DNA of 17,388 nt from Thalassotalea_B sp049613795 (GTDB lineage: Bacteria; Pseudomonadota; Gammaproteobacteria; Enterobacterales; Alteromonadaceae). A program made the position numbers and the translations under genes. How positions within the stretch are numbered: the stretch's first letter is position 1; each line of letters starts with the position of its first letter. Positions 7,585 to 16,466 of this stretch are shown in pieces. The stretch lies in NCBI GenBank assembly GCA_049613795.1, contig JBMZCX010000060.1:1-17388 (forward strand). Direction: 5' to 3'. A model generated the notes under the pieces. The model had not been told where the DNA came from. It did no database searches and worked only from the letters and a program-made list of their open reading frames with translations.

Positions 7585-9093
7585 CTATTCGCCTTGCTCA
7601 GCACCCGCGCGATTAAGTAAAAATTGCGTTAGCATGCTTACCGGACGCCCAGTAGAACCTTTGTCTTTACCGCCGCTGCGCCATGCCGTACCTGCAACAT
7701 CTAAATGTGCCCAATGATATTTTTTGGTAAATTTAGACAAGAAACAAGCCGCTGTAATTGTACCAGCACCACGCCCCCCTAAATTGGTAAAGTCAGCAAA
7801 TGGGCTTTCTAATTGCTCGTGATACTCTTCCCATAACGGTAAGCGCCAAGCTCTATCGCCACTTTGGTCTGACGCATTTAATAATTCGTGTGCTAGTGGG
7901 TTATGTGTACTTAATAACCCTGAGGCATGTTTACCTAAGGCAACCACACAAGCACCCGTTAATGTGGCAACATCAACTACGGCTTCTGGCTCAAATCGTT
8001 CAACATAGGTTAAGGCGTCGCATAATACTAAGCGGCCTTCAGCGTCGGTATTTAATACTTCAACGGTTTGGCCTGACATTGTAGTTAATACATCTCCAGG
8101 GCGGTAAGCGTTACTACCGGGCATGTTTTCGCAACCCGCTAATACACCAACAACATTAATGGGTAAATTAAGTTCAGCTAACGAATGCATGGCACCTAAA
8201 ACACCTGCTGCACCACCCATGTCGTACTTCATTTCGTCCATACCTTCAGACGGCTTAATAGAGATACCACCGGTGTCAAAAGTTAGCCCTTTACCGACAA
8301 GAACAATAGGTTTAGCGTTGGCGTCGCCACCTTGATAATTAATTACACTCATCATTGATTCGTTTTCAGAACCGCGACCCACAGCAAGGTATGAACCCAT
8401 GCCAAGGGCTTCCATTTCTTTTTCGTCAACAATATGGGTGGTTACATTTTCATAGTCGTTAGCAAGTATTTGTGCTTGCTCAGCTAAATATGCAGGGTTA
8501 CAAATATTAGGCGGCATATTAGCCACATTTTTACAGGTATTAATGCCTTCAGATACGGCTAAACCATGAGCAATAGCACGTTCGCCAAGCGGTAATTCAC
8601 GACGTGTGGGCACGTTAAATACAATTTTGCGCAACGGGCGGCGAGGTTCTTCAATACGCGTTTTTAAGCTATTAAAGCTGTATAAACAGTCTTGTGTAGC
8701 TTCAACAGCTTGACGTACTTTCCAGTATGTATCACGCCCTTTAACGTGTAATTCAGATAAAAAGCATACCGCTTCCATTGAACCTGTTTCGTTTAAGGTA
8801 TTAATGGTCTTACTGATGATTTGGCGATATTGACGTTCGTCTAATTCACGCTCTTTACCACAGCCAACTAATAAAACTCGCTCACTTAAAATATTAGGTA
8901 CGTGGTGAAGTAATAACATTTGGCCAGACTTACCTTCAAGGTCGCCACGGCGTAGTAAATTGCTAATATAGCCTTCGCTGATCTCATCAAGTTGTTCAGC
9001 TATTGCAGAAAGACGACGAGGTTCAAATACACCGACAACAATACAGGCGCTACGTTGTTTTTCTGGGCTGCCACTTTTTACACTGAACTCCAT
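7585..9093 (-). CDS. pepA: Leucyl aminopeptidase PepA / Xer accessory factor
   Basis: Hexameric M17 metalloaminopeptidase that removes N-terminal residues, leucine preferred; in E. coli it also binds DNA, helping XerCD at cer and repressing carAB together with ArgR. The 502-residue protein is almost colinear with E. coli PepA (503). The N-terminal DNA-binding/regulatory domain covers about 1-165. The two-metal catalytic centre is in the C-terminal half: K268, D273, K280, D291, and the signature NTDAEGRL (348-355) with D350, E352 and R354. An AGGAG ribosome binding site lies 6-10 bases before the ATG. It is the first gene of the pepA-holC-valS cluster and divergent from lptF. Confidence 0.98.
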   Translation of the reverse strand: MEFSVKSGSPEKQRSACIVVGVFEPRRLSAIAEQLDEISEGYISNLLRRGDLEGKSGQMLLLHHVPNILSERVLLVGCGKERELDERQYRQIISKTINTLNETGSMEAVCFLSELHVKGRDTYWKVRQAVEATQDCLYSFNSLKTRIEEPRRPLRKIVFNVPTRRELPLGERAIAHGLAVSEGINTCKNVANMPPNICNPAYLAEQAQILANDYENVTTHIVDEKEMEALGMGSYLAVGRGSENESMMSVINYQGGDANAKPIVLVGKGLTFDTGGISIKPSEGMDEMKYDMGGAAGVLGAMHSLAELNLPINVVGVLAGCENMPGSNAYRPGDVLTTMSGQTVEVLNTDAEGRLVLCDALTYVERFEPEAVVDVATLTGACVVALGKHASGLLSTHNPLAHELLNASDQSGDRAWRLPLWEEYHEQLESPFADFTNLGGRGAGTITAACFLSKFTKKYHWAHLDVAGTAWRSGGKDKGSTGRPVSMLTQFLLNRAGAEQGE

Positions 9094-9197
9094 GAATTCT
9101 CCTAATTTTGCCTTTATAAGGCACTTTTTTAAAAAATATCAGTCATAACTTGGCATTATCTGCAAATTTAAACTGAGTTTTCTCTATATTTTTTTTT

Positions 9198-9250
9198 GCT
9201 AAAGGCTATAATTATAGCCGCACACAGCAAATTTAGCTAAAGGCTTATAA
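9198..9250. repeat. direct repeat between pepA and lptF
   Basis: GCTAAAGGCTATAA (9198-9211) recurs as GCTAAAGGCTTATAA (9236-9250), with one inserted T and a 38-bp period. The first copy runs into the palindrome at 9204-9219. The rest of the 240-bp gap (9094-9333) is AT-rich with poly-T and poly-A runs and no open gene. The period is near 3.6 helical turns, so two protein-binding sites are possible but unproven. Confidence 0.45.
9204..9219. promoter_or_regulatory. perfect palindrome with back-to-back -10 boxes, pepA/lptF
   Basis: GGCTATAATTATAGCC is a perfect 16-bp palindrome and contains a consensus TATAAT on both strands (9207-9212 plus, 9216..9211 minus). It sits between the divergent pepA and lptF genes. 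On the minus strand TTAGCT lies 18 bases upstream of the -10 as a weak -35; no good plus-strand -35 is seen. It may be an overlapping divergent promoter, an operator, or both. Confidence 0.4.
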
Positions 9251-9333
9251 ATTATTATACTTATGAAAACGACAAGTTTACTTAAAAAATGTCAAAATGT
9301 CAGAAAAAAACTAAGTTTTTATAGGATCTCTTT

Positions 9334-10473
9334 GTGATCATATTTCGTTATTTATTAAAAGAAGTCACTAAAACGCAATTTGCCGTATTTGCGATTTTAA
9401 TGACGATATTTATTAGCCAAAAATTTGTGCGTGTATTAGATGACGCCTCAGAAGGGGGCATTCCGGGTCATATGGTGATGATTTTCATTGGCCTAAAAGT
9501 CCCTGACTTAGCGGGAATGATACTTCCCTTAAGCTTCTTCTTAGGTATTTTATTAGCTTATGGTCGTATATACGCTGATAACGAAATGACGGTATTACAT
9601 GCCTGTGGCGTAAGTGAGTGGTATACCGTTAGGGTTATGCTAATTTTAGGCATTACAACTGCCGCATTAACGGGGTTATTTACTTTATATTTATCCCCCC
9701 TTGCTTCGGAATACGAATACCAATTTAAAGAACAACTTGCCGCCGACTCAGGCTTAAGTTCACTTGTGTCAGGCCGTTTTCAACAAACGGGCAATCAAAA
9801 AGCGGTAGTTTTTATTCATGATAAAAACCGTAAAGATAACACCTTAGAAAAAGTATTTGTGGCGCAACTTCCTAATAATAAAAATAAAACACGTAAAGAA
9901 AATATTATTAATTCAAGCATTGTTTATGCGCATAAAGGGCAAGTGCTTGAAGAAGAAAGTGGTTCTCAACGCTTAGTATTAAGCGACGGTATTCGCTATC
10001 AAAGTGATCGTGAAAATAATGAGTTTAGAAAAGTAGCTTTTGCCAAGTATTATATTCAAATACAAGATCAAAAAGTGGCGCAAAAGCGCCGTAAATTAAG
10101 TGCAATATCCACGAAAAAACTATTAAACAGCAAACAGGCCGATTATCAATCTGAAATTCACTGGCGTATCGCTTTCCCGTTAGCGTGTCTTATTTTAGCG
10201 TTTGTTGCTGTGCCATTAAGTGTGGTTAATCCGCGACAAGGTAAGTTTGCAAAAATGTTGCCAGCACTCTTGTTATTTTTAAGTTACTTTTTATTGTTAA
10301 CGGCGATGCGCTCAGCAATAGAGCGCGAAAGCATTCCTGCGGCGCTAGGTTTGTGGCCGATTCATTTTATCGCCTTGGTTTTAGGTATTACGCTGATTTT
10401 ACAAGAGCGTTCAAGTGGCAAAAAAATTCGTGCTAAATTGCCAAAAGTAAAAGCAATAGGGAAGAATCGTTGA
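9334..10473 (+). CDS. lptF: LPS export permease LptF
   Basis: One of the two inner-membrane permease subunits of the LptB2FG ABC transporter that pulls lipopolysaccharide out of the inner membrane towards LptC and LptA. The 379-residue protein (E. coli 366) has six predicted membrane segments: about 12-28, 50-76, 101-121, 278-297, 307-326 and 337-356. A periplasmic beta-jellyroll lies between them (about 130-270). The N-terminus MIIFRYLLKE matches E. coli MIIIRYL, which fixes the GTG start at 9334; AGGA lies 7 bases before it. The C-terminal cytoplasmic tail is lysine/arginine rich and slightly longer than usual. lptG follows with overlapping stop and start. Confidence 0.97.
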   Translation: MIIFRYLLKEVTKTQFAVFAILMTIFISQKFVRVLDDASEGGIPGHMVMIFIGLKVPDLAGMILPLSFFLGILLAYGRIYADNEMTVLHACGVSEWYTVRVMLILGITTAALTGLFTLYLSPLASEYEYQFKEQLAADSGLSSLVSGRFQQTGNQKAVVFIHDKNRKDNTLEKVFVAQLPNNKNKTRKENIINSSIVYAHKGQVLEEESGSQRLVLSDGIRYQSDRENNEFRKVAFAKYYIQIQDQKVAQKRRKLSAISTKKLLNSKQADYQSEIHWRIAFPLACLILAFVAVPLSVVNPRQGKFAKMLPALLLFLSYFLLLTAMRSAIERESIPAALGLWPIHFIALVLGITLILQERSSGKKIRAKLPKVKAIGKNR

Positions 10474-11540
10474 TGAAGATAATAGATCTTTATATTGGTC
10501 GTATTGTTGCTTCTACTACTTTTATCACTTTAGCGGTGTTTGCCAGTTTAAGTGGCATTATAAAATTTGTTGAGCAAATGAAGTCGGTTGGTAATGGCCA
10601 TTATGACTTATCGCATGCCGCGCTATATGTGCTGTATGCGATTCCTCGAGATGTTGAAATATTCTTTCCGTGGTCAGCGCTTATTGGTGGTTTAATTGGT
10701 ATTGGTATGCTAGCTAGTAATAGTGAATTAGTGGTGATGCAGGCGGCAGGGCTTTCTCGACTCAATATTATAAAGTCGGTAATGAAAGTCGCGGCGATAC
10801 TGGTTATTTTAAGCATGTGTGTTGGCGAGTGGCTGGCTCCATCAGGGGAAGCCGCCGCAAGAGAAATTAAAGCTCAAGCGCTTTCGGGGGGCAGTTTAAT
10901 TTCAGCTAAAAATGGTATTTGGGCTAAAGATGGTGACTTTTTTGTTCATATTTCTGAAGTTGAAGATCGAGGTACACTAAAAGGCATTCAAATTTATCGT
11001 TTTAACCAGCAGCTTGAAATGACAAGTTGGCTATCGGCGGAAAGTGCCCACTATTTGTCGAAGTCGTGGCAATTACAACGGGTAGAAGAAACCTTTATTG
11101 AAAGTGATAAAATTACGACGAATACACTTAAACATAAAGAGTGGGCTTCCACCTTAACACCTGACAAATTAGGCGTGGTAACGGTAAAACCTGAATCATT
11201 ATCTATTCGTGGGTTAATCGATTACCTAGACTACCTTGAAGAAAACGACCAAGATCCAAGTCGCTACCAACTCGCATTTTGGCGTAAACTGGTTCAACCC
11301 GCAGCTGTAGCGGTAATGTTGTTGTTAGCGCTGTCTTACATTTTTGGTCCGTTACGTTCTGTATCGATGGGAGCACGAATTATGATGGGTGTGGGTACGG
11401 GTATACTGTTCTTTTTAATTAACGAAGTATTTGGTTCAATGAGCTTAGTGTATCAATTACCCCCCATATTTGGCGCAACTATTCCAAGCTTGTTATTCGT
11501 TTGTTTAGCTGTTTATTTAATTAGGCGAAAACCAACGTAA
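10473..11540 (+). CDS. lptG: LPS export permease LptG
   Basis: Partner of LptF in the LptB2FG transporter. It is 355 residues from the ATG at 10473, which shares its A with the TGA stop of lptF (TGATG), so translation is coupled. A TTG one codon earlier is not needed, as GGGAAG lies upstream in good position. Membrane segments are at about 11-31, 63-82, 100-119 and three more in 270-350, with a periplasmic jellyroll between. Motifs shared with E. coli LptG include LSGIIKFVEQ (26-35), NSELVVMQAAG (83-93), GGSLISAKNGIWAKDGDFFV in the jellyroll, TPDKLGVV, and FGPLRSV near the last helices. Confidence 0.97.
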   Translation: MKIIDLYIGRIVASTTFITLAVFASLSGIIKFVEQMKSVGNGHYDLSHAALYVLYAIPRDVEIFFPWSALIGGLIGIGMLASNSELVVMQAAGLSRLNIIKSVMKVAAILVILSMCVGEWLAPSGEAAAREIKAQALSGGSLISAKNGIWAKDGDFFVHISEVEDRGTLKGIQIYRFNQQLEMTSWLSAESAHYLSKSWQLQRVEETFIESDKITTNTLKHKEWASTLTPDKLGVVTVKPESLSIRGLIDYLDYLEENDQDPSRYQLAFWRKLVQPAAVAVMLLLALSYIFGPLRSVSMGARIMMGVGTGILFFLINEVFGSMSLVYQLPPIFGATIPSLLFVCLAVYLIRRKPT

Positions 11541-11571
11541 AGTAGTCTAGCCTTTACCCATTAACGCGTTT

Positions 11572-11590
11572 GGCTTTAGCAACTAAAGCC
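11572..11590. terminator. hairpin between convergent lptG and RDD gene
   Basis: GGCTTTAG (11572-11579) and CTAAAGCC (11583-11590) form a perfect 8-bp stem with a 3-base loop, 31 bp after the lptG stop. It overlaps the TAG stop of the facing RDD gene. Neither side has a real U-tract, so it is at best a weak shared terminator. Confidence 0.4.
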
Positions 11591-12083
11591 GACCGCGGTT
11601 AGCTTCAAGCGTTAATAAAACCACTTCGGTATTGGTTAGCTTGTCTTGCAAACTTTGTTTATTTTTACGGTTGAACAACAGCCAAAAGTTTCCAATACCT
11701 AGTAAGGTAGGTAGTAAACGTAAAAGCCCTGTTTTTTTCGAAATGAGTGTACCGTCAGTATTTTGTAAACGTAAACGCCATGCTTTCATACCGAGTGTTT
11801 GTCCACTTTTTCCCCAGAAATATACAAAGAAATAAGCTACCCACGCTAAGTTCCAAAAATAAATAAGCCCTGAATATAAAAGTGATGACTGTTGAGCTTC
11901 AATAAGGTGTTGGTGACCATTCATGTCAACCAAACCAAAATGTGCAAATATGGCAAAGATTAAAAAGCCACCCGCACCAGCAACCATGTACACCGCAATG
12001 GCAAGTAATAGGTCATAAACCCAAGAAGCCAATCGGCGAAATAACCCAGCGCGAGGGAAGCTAGTGAAATCAAAAGTAGGCAT
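11583..12083 (-). CDS. RDD-family integral membrane protein
   Basis: A 166-residue inner-membrane protein of the RDD family, named for conserved Arg and two Asp residues. They are visible as R16/R17 and D24 in LFRRLASWVYDLLL and as D147 in QSLQDKLTNTEVVLL. Hydrophobic segments are at about 22-50, 68-92 and 118-136, and GQTLGMKAWRLRL (95-106) is a typical RDD stretch. The biochemical role of most RDD proteins is unsettled; some have been linked to ion transport. It is convergent with lptG and is not in an operon here. No ribosome binding site is obvious. The family is confident; no function is assigned. Confidence 0.88.
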   Translation of the reverse strand: MPTFDFTSFPRAGLFRRLASWVYDLLLAIAVYMVAGAGGFLIFAIFAHFGLVDMNGHQHLIEAQQSSLLYSGLIYFWNLAWVAYFFVYFWGKSGQTLGMKAWRLRLQNTDGTLISKKTGLLRLLPTLLGIGNFWLLFNRKNKQSLQDKLTNTEVVLLTLEANRGRL

Positions 12084-12154
12084 AACAGAGGGTACTCAAA
12101 ATAATTTGGGCTAGTGTAACAAAGCTCACAAACAATATTAAGTAGTGCTATTGA

Positions 12155-12182
12155 TAAAAGCCGAAAGTAAATGACTTCGGCT
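12155..12182 (-). terminator. terminator of the RND efflux operon
   Basis: AGCCGAAAGT (12159-12168) pairs with ACTTCGGCT (12174-12182) with one bulged A. On the minus strand the hairpin is followed by TTTTA. It lies about 45 bp past the RND permease stop, in the 143-bp gap before the RDD gene start; nothing else is seen in that gap. Confidence 0.7.
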
Positions 12183-12226
12183 GTTTATGTATCACCTGAA
12201 AGGCAGGAGCTTTAATTAAGTATTGG

Positions 12227-15200
12227 CTAAGGTGCTTTTACTTTATAAAAACTACAGTAAAGTACAGGAACTACAGCCAATGTTAAAATAGTGCCAATGC
12301 CTAAACCAAAGGCGATAACATTAGCCATGCCATAGAAGAGGGCATCTTGACCTAAAATTAAGGGTAATAACCCCATTACGGTAGTGATTGTTGTCATAGC
12401 AATAGGGCGTAAACGCGTTAAACAAGCATCAACTAACGCCTGATATTCATCTTTTCCGCTATCCATTTCTATTTTAATTCGGTCTATAAGGACAATGGCA
12501 TTGTTAATAATAATACCAGCTAGGCTGTATAAACCAAGGGTTACCATAAAACCAAAGGGTGCCTGCATCACTAGTAAGCCAATAACCGCACCGATAAATG
12601 ATAAAGGTATTGTAAGGGTGATCACCGCGGCTTTTCTAAACGAATTAAATTGAGCCACTAGTAATATTAAAATGAAACCCAATACCATTGGCATACTTGC
12701 ACTTAGTGCTTTTTGTGCTGCTTTCGACTCTTTAATTGCACCGTCGTACTCAATAACATGGTTAATGGGTAAGTCGGCGGCTAACGCTTGAATTTTTTCA
12801 TCAATTATTAGTTGTAAATCTTCTGCCGCCATATCATTGTTACGCGCTTCAATGCTAATGGTTCTAAACATATCTTCATGATGTATTACTGAGAACTGAT
12901 TAACAGGAGCAAAAGTCGCTACTTGAAATAACGGTACAGCTTTTCCTGTTTTATTAGAATACACATTGAGTGTGCGTAAGCGGTCAAGGTTATGTCGCTC
13001 TGCCTCTTCGGCTCTAATAATAATCGGAATTATTTCATCGCCTTCTCTAAACTCTGTAATTTGAGCGCCAGAGAAGTAGGTTTGTAGTGAGTCGGCAATT
13101 TCATTTGAGGTTAGCCCCGCGCGCTTGGCACGATGTTGGTCAACCTGTACGTCTATTTTAACAATTAGGTTTTCCCAATCGCTGCGAATATCAATGGTAT
13201 TAGGTACGGTATGAAGTAAGTCCATTACTTGTTGGGCTTTTTGATAAATAACGTTTTTATCAGGGCCTTTTACCTGTATTTTAATGGTTTTGGCATCTGA
13301 TGGGCCTAAAAACATTTTTTTTACGCGAGCTGAAATATTAGGGAATTGTGCTTCTAGTTGAGTGTCTAGTTCAAGTACCGTCTTACTGATGTTGGTTCCT
13401 TCAACCACATTTAATACAATAAATCCTTTGTTTTGAGCGGGATCTTCAGGGTTTAGTGACAACACAAAACGTGGGCCATTAAAGCCTACATAGCCTGAAT
13501 AATTCTCAATAAAAGCAAACTTCTCTTTATTGTCTAACCACTTAAAAATTTCTTTCATTTGGCGGTTAGTTTCACGTGAAGATGTGCCATTAGGTAGGTC
13601 GATATACATTAATATTTGCGTGCGATCTGACTCAGGAAAAAACTGTTTAGCAACAAAGTTCATTGAGCCAATAGCCCCAAAAAATAGCACTAGCATTAAG
13701 CTCATAAAAAGTAATTTATGTTTTAATATTGAATGAAGAAATTTTTCGTAATAGTGATAAAGCTTGTCTAATGCAGTATCGCTTTGTTTTTCTGAGCTTG
13801 TCGGATTAATAAAGTAATAACACAGTATTGGGGTTACACATAATGCTAGCATCCAACTGGTTAACAAGGTAATTAAAATAACCAATGAAATAGAGCGGGT
13901 ATATTCGCCTGCAACGTGCTCGGCCAACATTAGCGGTAAAAAGAACAAAATAGTGGTAATAGAAGAGCTTAATAAAGGCACTGCAAGCTCTTTACAGCCT
14001 TCTAACATGGCATTATAGCGACTAGTACCTTCTTCAATTCTCCGTTTAAAGTCTTCGGCAATCACAATGCCGTTATCAACCAATAAGCCGAGTGAAATAA
14101 TTAGGGTTGCTAAACTCATTCGTTCTAGCTTCATATCAAAAAAGAGCATTAACGACAGTGTGGTTAGCATAACAAAAGGCACAATGGCACCCACAATTAA
14201 CCCTGTTCTAATGCCTAAAAACAAGACTACTACCACTAATACAATAGCTAATGTTTGCAGTACGTTTATTGACACACCTCGCACTGTTTTATTAACTTGA
14301 TCTGCTTGATAAGTTGCAATGTCGAGTTGGTAACCAATAGGTAAGCTGGCGGTTACTTCTGAAATTTTAGTATTAACTCGCGGGGCATATTCTAAAATAT
14401 TGTTTTGCGGCAACATTGAAATGGCAAAGAAAATAGCAGGCTTGCCATTAAAGTAAGCGAGTTTGTCGGGCGGGTCGATATAGTCACGCTTAATGCTAAC
14501 AATATCTTTTAGCGCGATAAAATCTTCAGAATTAGGGATGTTAATATAAGTGTTTGCAATGTCAGGTACGCTGTCAAAGTTACCTGAAGGCTCTACAATA
14601 AAGCTTTTAGCGCCAGTGTCTACCTCTCCACCCGAACGAATAATATTTTGGTTTTGTAGTTCATTAATTAATGCGCGGGGTGAAATGCCTAATTGCGACA
14701 GTTTAGCGTTCGACACTTCAAGAAAAATACGTTCAGATAATTGCCCTAAAATATCTATTTTTTTAGTGCCTTCAACCGCATAAAGTGAGTCTCTAATGTG
14801 TTGGGCTATATCGTACATAGCACTCATATCGAAGCCGTCAGCGGTAAGTGCTAAGGTTACTACTGACACATCACCAAATTGGTCATTAACAAAAGGAGGA
14901 CTAGTGCCTGCTGGCATTTTACTGTGAGCTGCTGCCGCCTTGTTACGTACGTCTTGCCATATATCGTCAAGATTAAAATAACGGTCATAAATTTTTACGT
15001 GAATGGTTGAACTGCCCGTAGTTGATAACGACCTTATTTCCTTAACTTCAGGAATTTTTCGTATTTCTTCTTCAAGTTTTTTGGTAATTAATTGCTCAAC
15101 ACGTTCAGGTGCCATGCCAGGGAATTGGGTAGCAACTATCGCTTCTCGAATAGTGATAGTAGGGTCTTCTTGCGCAGGTAATGTAAAATAGGCAAACACA

Positions 15201-15274
15201 CCATTAATTAAGAGTAGTGTAAGAATTAAAAATACAGTTTTACGGTATTGAAAGGCGATCTGAGTAAGGTTCAT
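12227..15274 (-). CDS. RND efflux permease (HAE-type)
   Basis: Inner-membrane, proton-driven trimeric pump that exports drugs or other hydrophobic compounds through an adaptor and an outer-membrane channel. The 1015-residue length is normal (AcrB 1049). It has a first membrane helix at about 12-31, a periplasmic porter half (32-335), a helix bundle at about 336-540 including GLLVDNGIVIAED (396-408), a second porter half (545-860) and a final bundle (861-1010). The proton-relay pair D407-D408 of AcrB is D400-N401 here, and the AcrB K940 position is Asn (N924 in IINNAIVLID). This resembles TriC-like or other divergent HAE pumps rather than AcrB; substrate unknown. AAGGA precedes the ATG and lies in the 11-bp gap after the adaptor gene. 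There is no outer-membrane channel gene nearby, so a shared TolC is presumed. Confidence 0.93.
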   Translation of the reverse strand: MNLTQIAFQYRKTVFLILTLLLINGVFAYFTLPAQEDPTITIREAIVATQFPGMAPERVEQLITKKLEEEIRKIPEVKEIRSLSTTGSSTIHVKIYDRYFNLDDIWQDVRNKAAAAHSKMPAGTSPPFVNDQFGDVSVVTLALTADGFDMSAMYDIAQHIRDSLYAVEGTKKIDILGQLSERIFLEVSNAKLSQLGISPRALINELQNQNIIRSGGEVDTGAKSFIVEPSGNFDSVPDIANTYINIPNSEDFIALKDIVSIKRDYIDPPDKLAYFNGKPAIFFAISMLPQNNILEYAPRVNTKISEVTASLPIGYQLDIATYQADQVNKTVRGVSINVLQTLAIVLVVVVLFLGIRTGLIVGAIVPFVMLTTLSLMLFFDMKLERMSLATLIISLGLLVDNGIVIAEDFKRRIEEGTSRYNAMLEGCKELAVPLLSSSITTILFFLPLMLAEHVAGEYTRSISLVILITLLTSWMLALCVTPILCYYFINPTSSEKQSDTALDKLYHYYEKFLHSILKHKLLFMSLMLVLFFGAIGSMNFVAKQFFPESDRTQILMYIDLPNGTSSRETNRQMKEIFKWLDNKEKFAFIENYSGYVGFNGPRFVLSLNPEDPAQNKGFIVLNVVEGTNISKTVLELDTQLEAQFPNISARVKKMFLGPSDAKTIKIQVKGPDKNVIYQKAQQVMDLLHTVPNTIDIRSDWENLIVKIDVQVDQHRAKRAGLTSNEIADSLQTYFSGAQITEFREGDEIIPIIIRAEEAERHNLDRLRTLNVYSNKTGKAVPLFQVATFAPVNQFSVIHHEDMFRTISIEARNNDMAAEDLQLIIDEKIQALAADLPINHVIEYDGAIKESKAAQKALSASMPMVLGFILILLVAQFNSFRKAAVITLTIPLSFIGAVIGLLVMQAPFGFMVTLGLYSLAGIIINNAIVLIDRIKIEMDSGKDEYQALVDACLTRLRPIAMTTITTVMGLLPLILGQDALFYGMANVIAFGLGIGTILTLAVVPVLYCSFYKVKAP

Positions 15275-15285
15275 TGATCTGTCCT

Positions 15286-16386
15286 TTAATTAAAGCGTTG
15301 AATGTGTTGGTCTAGCAAAGTTACTTTTTGCCCATCACGTAAAAAGGCAACGCCTGCGGTAGCAATAATTTCGCCATCTTTTAAGCCAGAAGAAACAAAT
15401 ACACTGTTATTAAGCACATTTTCTGCAATCACTTCACGTTGATGAACCGTTTGCGTTTTTGGATTATAAACGAAAGCATAGGTTTTTTGATGGGTGCCCG
15501 CACGTAGTGCAGAAAAGGGTACGCTAACAGTTAGCCCTTGGTAACCCGTTTTACCAACACCATCGAACGAAAAGTCTACTTCAGCTGTCATTCCTGCACG
15601 TAATAATGCATTTTTTTCTTGAAGAATTACGGTAACAGGAAAAGCGTTAGCGGTTTCTGCGCGGGTGCCTATTTCGGTAATACGCCCTTTCATTTCAGTG
15701 CCTGCCAACACAGGGAAACGAACGGGTAAAATCGTGTTTTTTTCTAATTCTCTTATCAAGGTTTCAGGCACCATAACGTTCACTTCTAAGCCGTGATTAC
15801 CTTCTATTTCAAATGCACCTTGTCCTGCACCAATTTGCTGAGAGGGCTCAATTAAACGCTTAGTAATTATGCCGTCGTAAGGGGCTATTAATGTACTGTC
15901 TTGAAGATTTTTATTGGCAATGTCAACTTGAGCTTGTGCCACATTTACCGCACTTTTACTTGATTCGTAACTCGTTTGTGAGTTTTCAAAACCTGACTGC
16001 GATACTAAGCCTTGTTTAATCAACTGACTGAAACGGTCAAACGTATTTTTAGCTTCAGACATTGATGAATTGGCATTGTCTAGTTGCGCTTGGGCTGACT
16101 GTAAACTGAGCTCGAAGCTGCGATGATTCAATTGAGCAAGCGCTTGCCCTTTTTTCACCACATCACCTAATCGAACATCAACCGATTGCACTTTACCCAA
16201 TACTTCAAAGCTGAGTTGAGTGCCCTCTACAGGTGCAACAATACCTGACAGGGTTCGTAATTGTTTGATATGTGACTCAGATACTGTTGTCCAATCAATA
16301 GGTCTTACTGCTTTTTCTGCTGTTACAGTTTGCTTATTACAAGCCATTAAAAAAAGAGTAAACAGCAATATATATAAGGTGCGCAT
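15286..16386 (-). CDS. RND efflux periplasmic adaptor (membrane fusion protein)
   Basis: Links the RND permease to an outer-membrane channel. The 366-residue protein starts with a lipoprotein signal, MRTLYILLFTLFLMAC, lipobox LMAC with Cys16; residue +2 is Asn, not the Asp that firmly retains lipoproteins in the inner membrane, so localisation is uncertain. The order is typical: lipoyl half (about 55-90, with GKVQSVDVRLGDVVKKGQALAQL), alpha-helical hairpin coiled coil (about 91-164, rich in Ala, Gln and Ser), second lipoyl half (165-185, APYDGIITKRLIEP), beta barrel (about 205-285) and a membrane-proximal domain to the end. It is the first gene of the two-gene operon with the permease and divergent from the tetR gene, implying repression by it. 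Confidence 0.93.
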   Translation of the reverse strand: MRTLYILLFTLFLMACNKQTVTAEKAVRPIDWTTVSESHIKQLRTLSGIVAPVEGTQLSFEVLGKVQSVDVRLGDVVKKGQALAQLNHRSFELSLQSAQAQLDNANSSMSEAKNTFDRFSQLIKQGLVSQSGFENSQTSYESSKSAVNVAQAQVDIANKNLQDSTLIAPYDGIITKRLIEPSQQIGAGQGAFEIEGNHGLEVNVMVPETLIRELEKNTILPVRFPVLAGTEMKGRITEIGTRAETANAFPVTVILQEKNALLRAGMTAEVDFSFDGVGKTGYQGLTVSVPFSALRAGTHQKTYAFVYNPKTQTVHQREVIAENVLNNSVFVSSGLKDGEIIATAGVAFLRDGQKVTLLDQHIQRFN

Positions 16387-16417
16387 AATAATCCTAACTA
16401 AAAAGTGCTTAATTAAT

Positions 16418-16448
16418 CATAGTCGCTAACCTAATAAATTCGACTATG
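16418..16448. promoter_or_regulatory. inverted repeat in adaptor-gene leader
   Basis: CATAGTCG (16418-16425) and CGACTATG (16441-16448) are perfect 8-bp inverted repeats with a 15-base spacer, 32-62 bp upstream of the adaptor start. They share CATAGT/ACTATG with the TetR double operator nearby, so they may be an extra, weaker regulator site. Alternatively they form an mRNA hairpin in the leader. Confidence 0.4.
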
Positions 16449-16466
16449 TAATTGATATAAATTCAA

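Noticed and set aside
7800..8335. Open frames on the plus strand opposite pepA
   Set aside because: They are antisense to the highly conserved PepA catalytic domain and have no recognisable protein features.
12227..15274. Heavy-metal (CusA-type) RND pump
   Set aside because: The adaptor lacks metal-binding Met/His motifs, no methionine-rich metal sites were noticed, and a TetR regulator accompanies the operon, which fits drug-type HAE pumps better.
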